DNA from: Cytidiella melzeri
Taxonomy: Eukaryota > Basidiomycota > Agaricomycetes > Polyporales > Irpicaceae
NCBI GenBank assembly: GCA_022592445.1
Contig: JABYQR010000123.1
Location: 1-64,000, forward strand
Reading direction: 5' to 3'
DNA: 64,000 nt
Within the stretch, counting starts at the first letter, position 1. Every line of letters starts with the position of its first letter. Positions 1-11,773 of the stretch are shown piece by piece. A model generated the notes under the pieces. It saw nothing but the letters and a program-made list of their open reading frames with translations. It searched no databases and was not told where the DNA came from. A program made the position numbers and the translations under genes.

Positions 1-19
1 AGGTGCTCAGGGTACTGAC

Positions 20-1265
20 GTGCCTCCTTTTTTAGGTGGTTCCCGCCTTTTCGACACTGTCCTAAGCTCCGACTCGGACAATGAGGCAGCTGAGGTCCAA
101 CCAGCACAGACCCCTAGTGCCAGCAAGTCACACCGCAAGCAAGCACTCGACACAGCTGCGGAGACGAGAGACGAGGCGACCCCATCCGCTCCAGCTACGA
201 AGAAATGCAGACAGCCGCCAGCTCCCGCAGCAAAGCGAAAGCCTGCGGCAAGGTCTCGCAACAATCCTGAAGTGCCGACACCGTCCGCCGAAGATCCTCT
301 CGACGCGCCGCTCTCGGCTGCACGACAATCCAACCCATCGACGAAGAAGAACGGTGGGCGTAAAGTTGGTGCTGCCACGTTCAAGGAGCAAGACGTCAAC
401 CAGTTACTAGACCTGGTTGAAGAGCTGTGACCGGTGGGTATGAACTCGTGGCTCTGCCTTGCTGATAGGTACAATACGTGGGCTTTGGCGAACAAGTGGC
501 CGCACAAACTGGCAGAGAGTCTGCGCGGCAAGTACAACAAGGTTGGCTGTACATTCAATTGAAGTCTTGATACAGCTACTGAATATATAACAGCTTGTCA
601 GCTCGAAGAAGCCGACCAGTGACCCTGATGTGCCACCGGAAATCAAACGCGCAAAACGACTTAACCGCCTCATTGAGAAGAGTCTCAACATCTGCAACAT
701 CGACGACAGGATACCTCCGGAGTGGGATGATGATGAGGACAAGGACCATGAGGAGGGTGGCAGTGATGCCAATGCTGATGCCAGTGATGCTGATCGGGAG
801 AATGCAGCTCCTGCTGTGGTCAAAGCTACTGGTCGTAACAAGCAGGCTCGTGCTCGTGGTCACGATCTCCTGCAGTCGCTAACGAGGCAGATGGATCCTG
901 ATACCATCCAGGCTCGGGAGAATGCACGAGACCACCGCTTTGCTGAGCGAACTCGTGTGCTGACTGATGTCATCGCAGAGCGTGGTGCTCAGCAGGAGAT
1001 GCGTGAGTTACGGGCAGAAATCCGTGACCTGCGCCAGCGATGTGATCAGCTCTCTCAGGAGGTAATGCAGGCTCGGTTGGAAAAGCAGCGTGCAGATATG
1101 GAGAAGCAGATGCTTGAGTTTCAAATGCGGATCTTGAGCTCTACAGGTGGCAGTGGTGGCATGAGAGGACCAGGCTGGCCATATGGCAGTGCTGCAGGTG
1201 AATATGGTGATTACCAGTGGGGTGATGGCTACGGTAATCTTCAAGAATTTGAAGTTCCTTTCTAG
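20..1265 (+). pseudogene. Myb/SANT-like partner protein of a PIF/Harbinger-type transposon, 5' partial and interrupted
   Basis: The reading frame runs off the left edge; no ATG is visible, and a TTTTTTAG at 29-36 may be an intron acceptor. A basic, Ser/Pro-rich N-terminus leads into a helix-rich segment (FKEQDVNQLLDLVEEL, then NTWALANKWPHKLAESLRGKYNK) resembling the Myb/SANT-like DNA-binding partner of Harbinger transposases. An in-frame TGA at 428-430 cuts this segment; the same frame is open on both sides. A 52-bp intron (542-593, GTTGGC...CAG) joins it to the second exon (594-1265), which has an acidic stretch and a long heptad-like, Glu/Arg/Gln-rich coiled coil (about 960-1130), ending in a Gly-rich tail. 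In this superfamily the partner binds terminal repeats and brings the transposase to them. It converges on the transposase gene 3' of it. The family call is inference from the domain style and neighbour. Confidence 0.6.
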
Positions 1266-1283
1266 ATACATGTTGTTGTGTAC

Positions 1284-2685
1284 TTAATTGTCATAGATGC
1301 CATGAAATCTAGTTACCCAGTCTTTTCTCCTCTGCTCTGAAAACAACATTCTTTCCCAATTGAGCCATACATCCAGCAAGTCATCTCCATCCTGCCAAAT
1401 AGAGCAGTATGTATTTTTAATGTGACTGATGCCTACCAGGCGGACACGAATTTGATGAAGACGGCAGATGCATCGCAGCAACTTGTAACGGAAGAGTGAA
1501 TCATCACTTGGAAGAGGAATCCGTAAGCGACCAAATGAGCCCTGAATCTCTCGCATGCCCCACTACACTGATTGACAATATGATAGTAGCTGGCGATCAA
1601 ATTGCATAAGCTGCTGCCGCTCATTTGCATTCTGAGGAAGCCGTTGTCCTTGTTTTAAAGGGGCACGAATGCGCTCATCAATGGAGACTGCTGTCCGGGG
1701 AAATGCTGTGTCTGCCACAAGGTAGTAGCCATTGGAGGTATGTTCCAGGAGTTGATCATACAGCCGGCGAGCAACACGTGCATTGTGAAAGCTGCCAGGT
1801 GCATTGACGCAGGCAAAGATGATCTCACCTGGAATTGAGTCAGCAAAAGTCAAACAGATGTACTGTCTACTTACCCTTTGGAGAGAAAGCAATAACATTG
1901 CTAACAAAGTGCCCATGCAACCATCCGTTGTACATTGCATTCTCCATATCATCATCTCCAGATGTCTGTACGGGGAGGTTGAGCCCATCCACAACTCCAA
2001 ATGCGTTGACAAGGAGTGCATGTTTGGCCTGGATAATCTGCGAATATTCCTCAAATTCCTCTCCTATTGGCCATGCAATCCTTGCTTCAGGCATGCTCTC
2101 CAAGGTTGCAAAGAGTGTGTCGAGGGAAGCATGAATGTACCGGTTTACGGTAGATGGAACAAGAGCAAAGATCTGCTGCAGGGAGACCTCACGCATGGTA
2201 GAGTTTAACCAATGCAATATTAGGCCAAGCGCTCCTGATGCATCCACAGAGCGACATCCTAGACGAGGATTTCCGTGCACGCGTACATCTGGCCGGCGAA
2301 TTGGCTGTGAGTCCCATTTCTCTGCAAAGCTCCCCAGAATGTAATGGAATGTAGCAACATCAAGCCCCATAGTAGTGATAAAAGCTCGATCACTTCGGCT
2401 CGCGTACAACCTCTGCCAAGGTGTATCACCTTGTGGGTTCTCCAGAAGCTCTGATCTTGTCAAATACAAGCGCTGTCGAGCTGCTTGCCTTCTCGCCTGA
2501 ACCTCCGCTGCACCACCTACAACAAAAGCTACGGTTGCTAGGTGGTTCTCCTCCTCCTCAGCCATCTCCTCCTCGTCATCTTCCTCATCCAAAAGATCTG
2601 CTACGTGGAATAAGAGAGCAAGATCTTCAAGTTCGTCAAAGTTGTTATGGTTCATGCCTTGCGGTTGCCGGTGCATCGACATCAA
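1284..2685 (-). pseudogene. PIF/Harbinger-like DDE transposase with a nonsense codon
   Basis: Two exons, 2685-1875 and 1828-1284, are joined by a 46-bp intron (1874-1829, donor GTAAGT, acceptor CCAG). The N-terminus is acidic. The catalytic core shows the first Asp region (VVDGLNLPVQTSGDDD), then the second (YYLVADTAFP), then the segment YCQSV-stop-WGMREIQGSFGRL. The stop is TAG at 1565-1563, at the place where I expect Glu from the family pattern (VEWGM), so the likely third catalytic residue is lost. Downstream sequence stays open for 90 codons to the real stop. Harbinger transposases cut and paste DNA in the nucleus with a Myb-like partner, which is present and convergent at 20-1265. The element's left end is outside the window, so no TIR pair could be tested. 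Family assignment is fairly sure; the exact catalytic alignment is inference. Confidence 0.75.
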
Positions 2686-3625
2686 TGGAGCTTGAGGGAG
2701 AAACGCAAGTTGCGTTCGAAACGAACGCGAGCGCGGACTAGATCTCGATACGGCGTCATCAACTGTCGCGGCTACAATTACACAGCAGCGAGACGAACGC
2801 GAATTTTCCGTGTCGTTTGTTGGGGATCTTACGGGATGGACACGATCTCATGTGTCTTACCCCTGGTCACACTTTTTAAAACTCAGACGTTTAGGTTGCA
2901 AACGACCTAAATCCTTACAGGAAATCACTCAATCAGCACATGTGCACAGTCAGAGGCAGAACCACATGCACTAATGATATAGGGGTTGAAACTCTTAGAT
3001 TAGCTAGCTCCAATGCTGAAGTAGGAAATTCTGATAATCAGTTGCATTGCTTTGTACCAATACCTATACCACTAGCAACCAGGGTAATCAGCACTATACC
3101 AGGAATGGGTGATGCTCTTGTCTCAATGCATGGGAATACTGATGAAGAATGCAAATATAGTAGCAGTGTTTGTCTTGCTACGATAAATGTGATTGTTGGT
3201 AAAACACTGAGTTTGTTATCAGCACTTTAAAAACTTGTCATGTGGGCACCTTTTCCAATCAAAAGACTTTTTCTTTTTGATGATCACAGCAAGCACATGG
3301 ACACAAATGGGGACAGCATATACATCGTTCAATACTACTAGTTCCTGCAGTCATTGTGGCTCTAGAGTGTTGTAATTTGCAGTAAATCTGAGTGAGCTGT
3401 TGCTAGTTTACTAAAAAAAGATTGCTTAGACTCAGATCAAAAAGTCAGCTGCCACTGTGCGCTTACCATGGCATGTTTGCTGTTGAGCTGCTGCATTTGA
3501 ATTGCTTTAACATCAAACAAAGCAAATATTGACCATTGCCCAAATTCATGTGGAACAGTGTCCTTCACAGGCACTTGTGGAACAGTGTCCTTCACAGGCA
3601 CTGGACCCACAGGCAACTTTGGGGA
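2686..3625. other. gene-free stretch between two elements
   Basis: No credible coding region. The first 200 bases probably hold the promoter and right end of the Harbinger-like element. The rest is AT-rich sequence with short frames lacking recognisable domains. One perfect 27-bp tandem duplication lies at 3549-3602. Confidence 0.5.
3549..3602. repeat. perfect 27-bp tandem duplication
   Basis: Two identical head-to-tail copies of a 27-mer beginning TGTGGAACAGTGTCC (3549-3575 and 3576-3602). No mismatch is visible between the copies, which suggests a recent local duplication. Confidence 0.95.
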
Positions 3626-3868
3626 TGTTGAAGAAGCTCACCTGAGATGCTAGTGAAGTTAGCTGTAAGCGTGGTGGTGGTTCAGGTTAAAAGACTGTCT
3701 ATCCATTTTCAGCTCTACAGCGGTCTTATATACATGCTGGGGCTGTGTACAAACAGAGGCAAATAATGATATCAATCAAGGAATGTGAAACAGAAATGGG
3801 GGTACCCAGAGTACCGGAATGATGGACATGGCTATGCTCATACATGATGGATGTAGCTATGCTCAACA
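3626..3868 (-). repeat. probable 3' LTR of Copia element A
   Basis: The segment begins TGTTGA and ends TCAACA, a perfect 6-bp inverted terminus of LTR type. In the element's orientation (minus) it is preceded by a purine run (AAGGGGGAG, complement of 3869-3877), the expected polypurine tract. A TATA-like TATATAAG lies inside on the minus strand (complement near 3725). The matching 5' LTR is not in the window, so the outer boundary at 3626 rests only on the inverted terminus. Confidence 0.6.
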
Positions 3869-6355
3869 CTCCCCCTTGCTAAGTGCAGCGTATAGAAAAG
3901 CGCAACTGTAGTGTACTAATATTCAATATGGAGGCCAAGCATTTGCCAGAATTTCTTCAACTTGACACATCCAAGGTTCTTGGTAAATATGTCCGCAATA
4001 TTTTCATCAGTACGAACATACTCCACTTTTACGAGGCCCTGCTCTTGAACATCGCGTGTATAGTGATAGCGAATGTCAATGTGCTTAGAGCGTTTCTCAG
4101 TAACGGGATTCGCGAGATGAAAATTGCGCCTTGGTTGTCGCAATAGATAGGAATGGCTGAGAGGTTGTAGCTGAGTTCCAAGATCAATGACCTGTTCCAC
4201 ATGACTTGGCGTGAGCAATTGCTCAAAGCCATATACTCTGCATCAGTACTGGAGTGTGCAGCAGTACGTTGCGCATGAGACTGCCAAGTAAAGACACCAC
4301 CTGCTAACATGGTTAAGTAACCAGTCTGCAAGCGATGAGTATTGGGGTCAGAGCCCCAGTCTGCATTGGTGTATGTGTACAATCCAAGGTCAGAGTTGCA
4401 GTCATACTCAAGACAATAGTCTCACGTTTCCTTCAGGTAGTGACAGATATAGAGCGCTTTATCAAGATGATCCTGACTAGGGTTTGCACTCTGTTGAGCA
4501 AGTTTTGTGACGGCAAACGCAATATCGGGATGAGTACCAAGCATGATGTAGAGCAAAGATCCTACTGTTTGAAAACAAGTTCGGAGTGCAGGGTTAACCG
4601 CACCTTCATGCTTTGCGGGCTGATAGCCATCAGGAAGCAGAGTCTTAGCTGGCTGAGCATTGAGCATGTTCACGCGTTTGAGCACTTTATCAAGATACGA
4701 GCACTGGTCAATAGACAGCTTAGTGCCGTGCTTTGCAATACGCATGTGCAAAAACTCTCTTGCTTCGCCAAGGTCGCAACATTCCCACTTCTTCATGAAG
4801 AGCTCTTTATCACGCATGACCTTGGGAACAGAAGATCCCATGAATATTGCGTCATCGACGTAGACAACAACAACAATGATGTCTTTGCCATCATGTTTGA
4901 CAAAGACACTGGCATCAGACTTCAATCGTGTGAAGCCGAGCTCCTTCATGGACTTGTCAAGTGTTCTCCACCAAACTAGACCAGCCTGTTCAAGTCCATA
5001 GAGGGCTTTTCAGAGACAGAGGACCTTATCTTCATGTCCACGCTCGACAAAACCTTCAGGCTGTTCCATGTAAATCTCCTCTTCCAGATTACCATAGAGG
5101 TAGGCATTTTGCACATCTAGACCAGTAAGGTACCAGTTTTCGAGTGCAGAAAGTGTGAGCATGATACATACAGTCTCAAATCGCACAACTGGAGAGAATA
5201 ATTGGTCAAAGTCAATGCCTTTGACCTGAGAGAAACCGCGAGCAACAAGTCTTGCTTTCTTACAACCATCAGACTTGACATCAAATACCCATCTATTCTT
5301 GATGACCTTTCTCCCCTTAGGGCGGTCTACCAAGTCATAGACTTTGCGCTTCTTGAGAGCATCAAGCTCCTCAAGTGCAGCTTTACGCCATTCCTTCTGC
5401 TCCTTTTTAGGCAATCGCAGAATGTCACGGTGAGTCCATTCACGAGGGATGGACTCTTGATCGTCGGGCTCAATTGCTTCTGAAAGCAGGTACGTTTGGA
5501 AATTTACTCCCCCTTCATGGCATAGGGCTGCCAATTTTGCTGCGTTAGGCGGGACTTCTCCATTATTGGAGTCATCGAGCTCAGTAGGCTTGCTCTCATT
5601 GCCATCATCTGGGTGAGTGATTTCAGGAGGATCACGTTGAGAAGTAAATGGGGCAGGCTGATGATTTGGAACATCATTCTGCTTTCTAGGTGGTTGCCGA
5701 CGAGAGCGACTCGTACTAGGCTGGTCATCACCTATTCTTCTCCTGAGATCAGCTTGTTGACGCTCTGTGGGACGTGACTCCCCATAGGCATCCCCAGGTT
5801 GAGCAGGTTGATTCCTCTGGCGAGTTGAACGACGAGGTTGAGGTACCTCAGGTTCATCCCGTTTGCCAGCAGGAGGACGCGGATTAGACTAGGAATTCTA
5901 GCAGGCTGCTCGTCAGCAGGCTGATCTGGTCTCTTTGGAAGAGGGGTATCATCATGCCATTGTGGAGGGAACTCATCCTTGTCAACATCAGGCATGGGTG
6001 GCCGTTGATCATTGGAATGGTCATGGTCATCGGACAGTGGCTGTCCATTTGGACACTCTTTCCGTGGCTTAGAATCTTTGCATTTAGGGAAAAATTCTTC
6101 GTCAAACTTGGCTTGAGTTGACTCAAATACAATGTTGTTTGGTGCGCACATAAATTTCCATCCATGCGTAGTTTGGCCCAGGTAGATCATTAACTCGCTT
6201 TTGGGTGAAAGTTTGTTTTGGCGTACTTTCTCTGGAATGAAAATGTACGCGCTGCAACCAAAAACACGAAGTTTGGAGACGTCTAGGACTTCTCCATTTA
6301 TGACTTCATATGGAGTGCGCCACTGAGTATGGTGCAGTGGGGTACAATTGTAGTC
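3869..6355 (-). pseudogene. Copia element A: C-terminal integrase, reverse transcriptase and RNase H, decayed
   Basis: Reading on minus: the integrase C-terminal part with the Copia pattern VFGCSAYIF (near 6255), a variable linker, then reverse transcriptase (FDQLFSPVVRFETV; catalytic VYVDDAIF intact near 4860) and RNase H (TNADWGSDPN; STDAEYMAL), ending KKFWQMLGLHIEY at 3916 just before the polypurine tract. There are at least three lesions: TGA between VLCL and KALYGL (near 5010), TGA after HYLKET (near 4422), and a frameshift near 5890. Both stops fit CGA to TGA in an Arg position. Gag, protease and the N-terminal integrase are missing because the element joins another Copia at about 6355. 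Confidence 0.85.
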
Positions 6356-9300
6356 ATACCGTCAGAATCAGCGTATCCGACAAGCAAAGTATTAGAAGTA
6401 GTGGCTTGGTTTCCTAAGACAAGCCAGCAATCACACGTTTCCTTCAAGGATAGGTAACACTGTTTAGCTGCAGCGAAGTGTTCCTTAGAAGGGTCAGCTA
6501 AGTATTGTGCAAGTTGAACAGTGCAGTATGCAACGTCTGGTCGAGTACAGTCAGCAACATATTGTAAACCACCGACTAAAGACATGTATTGTTTGATAGC
6601 CTCAGCATCCTGATGAGGGACTTTCAAGTCACAGGAGGCTAAGTTGTGCTTGTGTATCATAGGCGTACGGGCTGTATGATTGTGGTCAAAGTTGTTTCGT
6701 TTAAGTATAGTTTGGATATAATTGTGTTTACAAAGCTTGATAATACCAGAGGCTTTGTTGTAATCGATCTCCATGCCAAGCATCCAGTGGATAGTGCCAC
6801 CGTTTGTTACCTCGACATGTTGTCTAAGTGCTATCTCAAATTGTTCAGCGACAACAGAAGTAATAGTACAGAGAGTAATATTGTTGACATGAACAGCGAG
6901 TATAAGTATTAGTTTGTCTCCCCTGTAAAGGTAGAAGACAGTGTTATCATAGTCTGAACGCTTGAGTCCAAGTTGGAAAAGTATATTGCAGAGTACCTTG
7001 CACCAGCGACGTCCGGCTTGTTTAATGCCATAGATAGTTTTGCGTAGTTTAAGTACCCAGCCCTTAGGCAAGTTGGGCATTAAGTTGCCAGGCGGCAGAC
7101 AAAGATAAAGATCTTCATTGTTGTTAATCTTACCATATATGTAAGCAGACTTAACATTGAGTTGGTTAATCTCTGTTAAGACCAACTATTGTCAAGGGAC
7201 AAGTTGTCAAGTCAGAACCCCTTGGTGTAGCTACACATACGGTCAAATGATGGTCTAGGCTGCGCGGTTGCTGTCAAGCACAGTGGCAGACAGATGATGG
7301 CTCAATAGAAGGAATATTGATACAAAGTGGATAGACTGAGGTTCTAGCCCCATGTCTAGTGGCTATTTATACATGTTGACCTAACTACTTTTGGACCAGT
7401 CCGAAGTAGTGGTAGCAAATCGGAGGAATAGAAAGGAAGAACAGTACACAGAGGACAGCCAATGGGAGAAAAGACAGTCAAGGTGCGGAAACAAGGGACA
7501 ATAGAAAGGTGAAACATGAGGCAAAGATCAACAAGAAGGGGTTGAACCCAAAACAGGGGATAGATGGGGCTGGACCCAATGGAGTGGTAACGGAGGTATG
7601 GAAAGGCCGAGGGTTGAACCAAGGCAGCGGTAACAAATTGGAGTTAGGTCCGAGGTTTGAATGGACACAAGGAGATAACCAATGACATAATAGTCCGTGT
7701 TGAACAGAGGCGATGTGGATCAGGCAATGATGGAGGAAGGACAAGTTGGATCATCAAGGCAAGGGTAAAGAAGATAACTAGTTATCAGGACAATTAAGGA
7801 GTAAACAAAAATAATAGGGTGTGAAGACCGTTTGTAACAATCTCGAAGTGTAGTGAAGCCGCAAGTGTAAGTATGAGTCGCATAGAACTCAAGTGCGCGA
7901 CTGGAGCAAACAAGTCATTTGCATAGTAATCAATACCATTGCGCTGAGAGTATCCTTGCGCAACAAGTCTTGACTTGAGTTTAGTAACTATGCCATGTTT
8001 GTACTTAGTCTTGTAGACAAAGCGAGAACCAGTAACATTGGCATTTGGCGGTGGGATATAGTATTCTCAAGTGCCGAGTTGTTCTAGTGTATCAACCTCA
8101 AGTTTCAGAGGCTTAAACCAATTGTCCTTGAGAGGGTGATTAAGTACATCTTTGAAAGTGACAGGGTCACCAACGTCCTCAGCATAGTAAGCGTTAAACT
8201 CAGTTAAGTAGAAAGCGATGTTAGTGTCTACTTCGTTGTAGCTTAGACCACAAGCTTTACCCAATAGTTGAGGAGTTCTGTTGGAATGCCTTGGACCAGT
8301 AGGGTCAGGCTCGTTGATTTCCATTGGCTCTATGTGAGGGTTGTCCTCAAGTTCAAGTTGTTTTTCAGCAGTATGTTTGGTTCTTTCTCCCCTTCAATTT
8401 GTATCGTAGAGTCAACAAATTGCAAGTTACGTTCAACTCCGACACATTGCCCGAAGTAAACGTAGTGACCTTTAGAGTGTTCAGCGAAGCCTATCCAGAC
8501 TCCCCTTTTACCCTTAGATGCTAGTTTATTTGTGCAATATTCGTCGTATACAATGCACGGCTGACCAAAGACTTGAAGTCCATTGAGGTTAGCATCTGTG
8601 CCATATTGCTTAAAGTAAGGAGTTTTGTAGTTAAGTATAGTATGAGGAGAACGGTTGTACACATACATCGTGTATAATGCAGCATACCACCATAGTCAAT
8701 TTGATAAAGATGCAGGTTTACTCAAATCAAGTTCATAATAGTTTGATGTACACGTTCAGCAACACCGTTTTGCTGGGGAGTATCGTGTACAGTAAGACGT
8801 AGTATAGTTCGTTGAGTTTTTAAGTAAGCAGTCATAGCTTTGCTGGTAAAGACACCATTGTTATTGGCTTGAAGTATCTTGACACAAATACCATATTGCG
8901 TCAAAAGTTCAGTAGAAAAAATGACCCATTGAGTATAGGCGTCATCTTTAGTAACTAGTGGTGCAAGTACTATCCCATCTAGTAGCATTGTCGAAGATAG
9001 TCAACCAGTAATTGACGCTGTGGGTAGAGGCCCAAAGATGTCAATATGGAAGTGATAGCTTCAGCTAACGCTGAAGAACGAAGTATGGGTATGGTATTGC
9101 AATGGATATTGTTGAGTAAACAGTCCTCGCACGGAGTTTCAGTATGGTCAGTTATATGATTGGTAATAATTGACGAGGTTTGAAGTAGTTTCTTGATCAT
9201 GTAGTAACTGAGATGACCAAGTTTCTTATGTAGTTCAAGTAAAGTAATGCCAGTTCTATGCACACTTGCTAAAGAAGTCACTCGAGTTGATGATAGCGTG

Positions 9301-9700
9301 TATAAATCATTTGATTTTCTGACTACAGCCACACAAGTCGAGTTTGAGTTGTATATAGTACAAAGTCCATGATAGAACATAAACCAATAATCAGAGTCAA
9401 GTTTTCCAACGCTGATTAAAGTAAAAGGTAGAGTTGAGTTGAAGTAGACATTCTTCAGCAAGAGTTCAGTAAGCTCACCATTTTTCTGTTCCACCTCGAG
9501 TACCATGTCACCAGCAAGTTTCAAAACTAGTTGTTCTGAGTTGGCAACAGCCAGTACAATAGTTGGTATGGAGTGGACATTGAAAAGTAAGTCTCAATAC
9601 AGCATACAGTGTATAGTCGCGCCAGTATCAAGAATATTGTCACGGAGACGGAGCTCAACGCAGCAACTAGGGACACGATGTGGACGACGACGACGAGGTG
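6356..9700 (-). pseudogene. Copia element B: protease, integrase, reverse transcriptase and partial RNase H, decayed
   Basis: On minus, starting near 9670: aspartic protease (ILDTGATIHCM), the pre-integrase region with LHKKLGHLS, integrase (HDTPQQNGVAERVHQ near 8780; VFGQPCIVYDE near 8560), the start of reverse transcriptase (about 8080-7845), a 666-bp solo LTR insertion, then the rest of reverse transcriptase (LNVKSAYIYG; KTIYGIKQAGRRW) and RNase H up to GYADSDG, where it stops and element A begins. The catalytic pair normally written VDD reads VNN (AVHVNNI near 6885), and the integrase motif expected as DNGG reads NNNG. The enzyme was therefore inactive even before the insertion, or has decayed since. 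Several frame breaks separate the pieces. Confidence 0.85.
7174..7839. mobile_element. solo LTR inserted in Copia B reverse transcriptase
   Basis: This 666-bp segment starts TGTTA and ends TAACA, a perfect inverted terminus, and is flanked by the direct repeat ATCTC (7169-7173 and 7840-7844). It interrupts the reverse transcriptase frame between the codons for HFEI and NQLNVKSAY, and removing it with one repeat copy rejoins the frame exactly. It has no coding content and holds a TATA-like TATTTATACATG near 7365. Size, termini and 5-bp target duplication together define a solo LTR, left when two LTRs recombine and delete the interior. Its parent family is not identified here. It is not visibly the same sequence as the LTRs at 3626 or 12004. 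Confidence 0.9.
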
Positions 9701-10350
9701 GTGGCAGGCGTGTAGCACAATGCTCTCACCAACTATAAACCTTATTCAGGTAGCTAGCCCAGTAAATACCAAGAGGTCGAGATGGGGGCTAGGAGCGTAC
9801 ATGCAGCAGTATATATAGACTTCAGGGACCTGCGCACAGACCATGTTGAGGGCAGGCTTTGCAAGAAGCCGTGTGAACGAAGAACAAAAGAACTACCTAA
9901 AGGAGAACAATAGCTATTGTCTAGACCTTGCCAAGAACTCTACCCATGAGAGAATCTATCTAAAAGGAGACCAACTATTGTGTTCCATTCCCACACCTGT
10001 GAGAACATCCTTCCATAAAGAGAACAATAAGGAAAGAACAAAAGGAGTCCATGTGGACGTCATTTATGACATCAAACCCTAGCTATGGGCTGAACCATGT
10101 GTCTGTAGCCATGTGGTCTTACTTAAGCTAAGTCACATGCCAGTGTGACGTAGTAGCAAGTAATGTGACCGTGTGGAGCATCTAAGCCACGTGATACGGG
10201 CGCTTAATAGACGTGCAAAAGGAGTTTGTGCAGAGAAGGTTGCAACTGAGCTGCAGCCCGGAGTTTTACAGATAAAAACAAGAGGTAAATTGCGAAAATT
10301 AAGGGCTAGTCAGGCCATCCATGACAAATATGTATCGACTTGTCAGTCGA
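9701..10350 (-). other. decayed gag-pol junction of Copia B
   Basis: This lies between the recognisable Gag zinc knuckle and the protease motif of the same element. No continuous minus-strand frame spans it, and no domain could be named. Confidence 0.4.
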
Positions 10351-11773
10351 CTAAGTCGCATACAGTGGAAGTAGAGTAGGAAAAGTAGTAGTAGTAAGCA
10401 AAGTACTTACGTGCATAGTGACATCGGACTCAGAGAGAGCCAACACCCATGCGCTCTGGTTGCAACAAGGAGTAGTGGTCGACGGACCAGTGACAGTGGG
10501 AGTAGCAACAACAGCAGCGGCAGTGGCAGCTTTGCCCTTGGCACCAGCAGTGATGGACTTCCGAGTAATACCCTTCCTCTTCATCGCCTCCTCAGACTTC
10601 TCTGTCCAGGGCAAAGGGCAAGTACGCGTCATGTGGCCTGTCTCGTTACAGTTGTAACACTTCATCTTCAAAGTGTCATGAACGGACTTCTCCTTAGAGT
10701 AAGGAGTGGCAGCTGCATGAGTGGAGGAAGTGGCTTTTGCCGGACGTTCAACATGTTTGTCAACTGCTGGCAACGCAGCAGAATTACCACCAGCGGGCCT
10801 ATCACGAGGGATGAGGGTCAACAAACCCTTAGACCGAGAGCGATCAAGTGGGTGAGCGAGTCGCCAGCTATGGAAGTTGCAGCAAAGCTTCACACTCAGA
10901 GATATGGGGTTGTAGTTGTATTTCTCGCCAACAGAAGTACGAGAGCGTACACCAGCCTCGTAACTAGCGCAAGTATGCGCATGGGCGGGGGGAATGATGC
11001 CAACGAGGGCGGAGTAGAAGATGTGCTGAGGGAATTCAATACCCTTGGAAAGAATCTTCAAGTATAGGTTGTGCGCGTTGTCGAGTGGATAGGACAGCAG
11101 AGGGAACATAGTTGGAAGATTTTGTTTGTGCCCGACATAGTAGAAGTCGGCTCAAAACATTCAGAGAGTGTCTCCATCAGTCTGTGAGGCGCAGTCTCGT
11201 TGAGATAGTTGGCCATCACAGAGTCCGCGAGGTGTCTGGCCAGGACGTTGAAGACGGCCCGTTGGACCTCTTGAAGAATGGTAAGACCACTCCTATAGCT
11301 GTAGAGTTGACGCGGAATTTCCACATTCACCAGGTTTCAGCACCAGTAAGTTTGCCAACGTCTGCAAAGGCTTTGTGGACATTGCTAAGCAACATAGTAT
11401 ACTCCACATCGTGTTTTGGAGGGACGGAGAGGAGGGACGACACTGCTCACGCGGAGTCAGTAGGGCCAGATGGCGAGGGGGACGGTGCGCAATAGGCTTT
11501 GGGCAGTTTGCCCCGTCGCCTTTCGTGCGCCTTGTCGTCATCCATAGCATTGTTGCTATCATCTGATGACGGCTTAGTAGGGTGACGACGGGCAAAGTCT
11601 TTGCAGAGCGTCTCGAATGGAGTGCGTTGGCAATATGAGGGGGGTGCTGAGACTTGACGAGAGGCTGTGATGCGGGTAGATGGTTGTTCGACGACGGCTG
11701 AGGGAGTAGGGACGTTTGGGGCGTTGTCAGCAGGTGCAGGACCTGGGCTACCAGCGCGAGAGGCAGAAGACAT
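10351..11773 (-). pseudogene. Copia B Gag, decayed
   Basis: On minus the frame opens at the Met at 11773 (MSSASRAGS), with a Pro/Ser-rich N-terminus, and reaches a Copia Gag core in another frame (SNVHKAFADVGKLTGAE, then MWKFRVNSTAIGVV near 11330-11280). After a further frame change comes a retroviral-type zinc knuckle CYNCNETGHMTRTC (CX2CX4HX4C) near 10640-10680 inside the frame 11109-10351. At least two frame changes and one internal stop (after the Trp-equivalent position in GAETW-stop-MWKF) show it is dead. Gag would package the element RNA in the cytoplasm. It is followed on minus by protease at 9670. Confidence 0.8.

Noticed and set aside
7356..7744. Minus-strand frames of 88 codons
   Set aside because: They lie entirely inside the solo LTR and have no coding signature.
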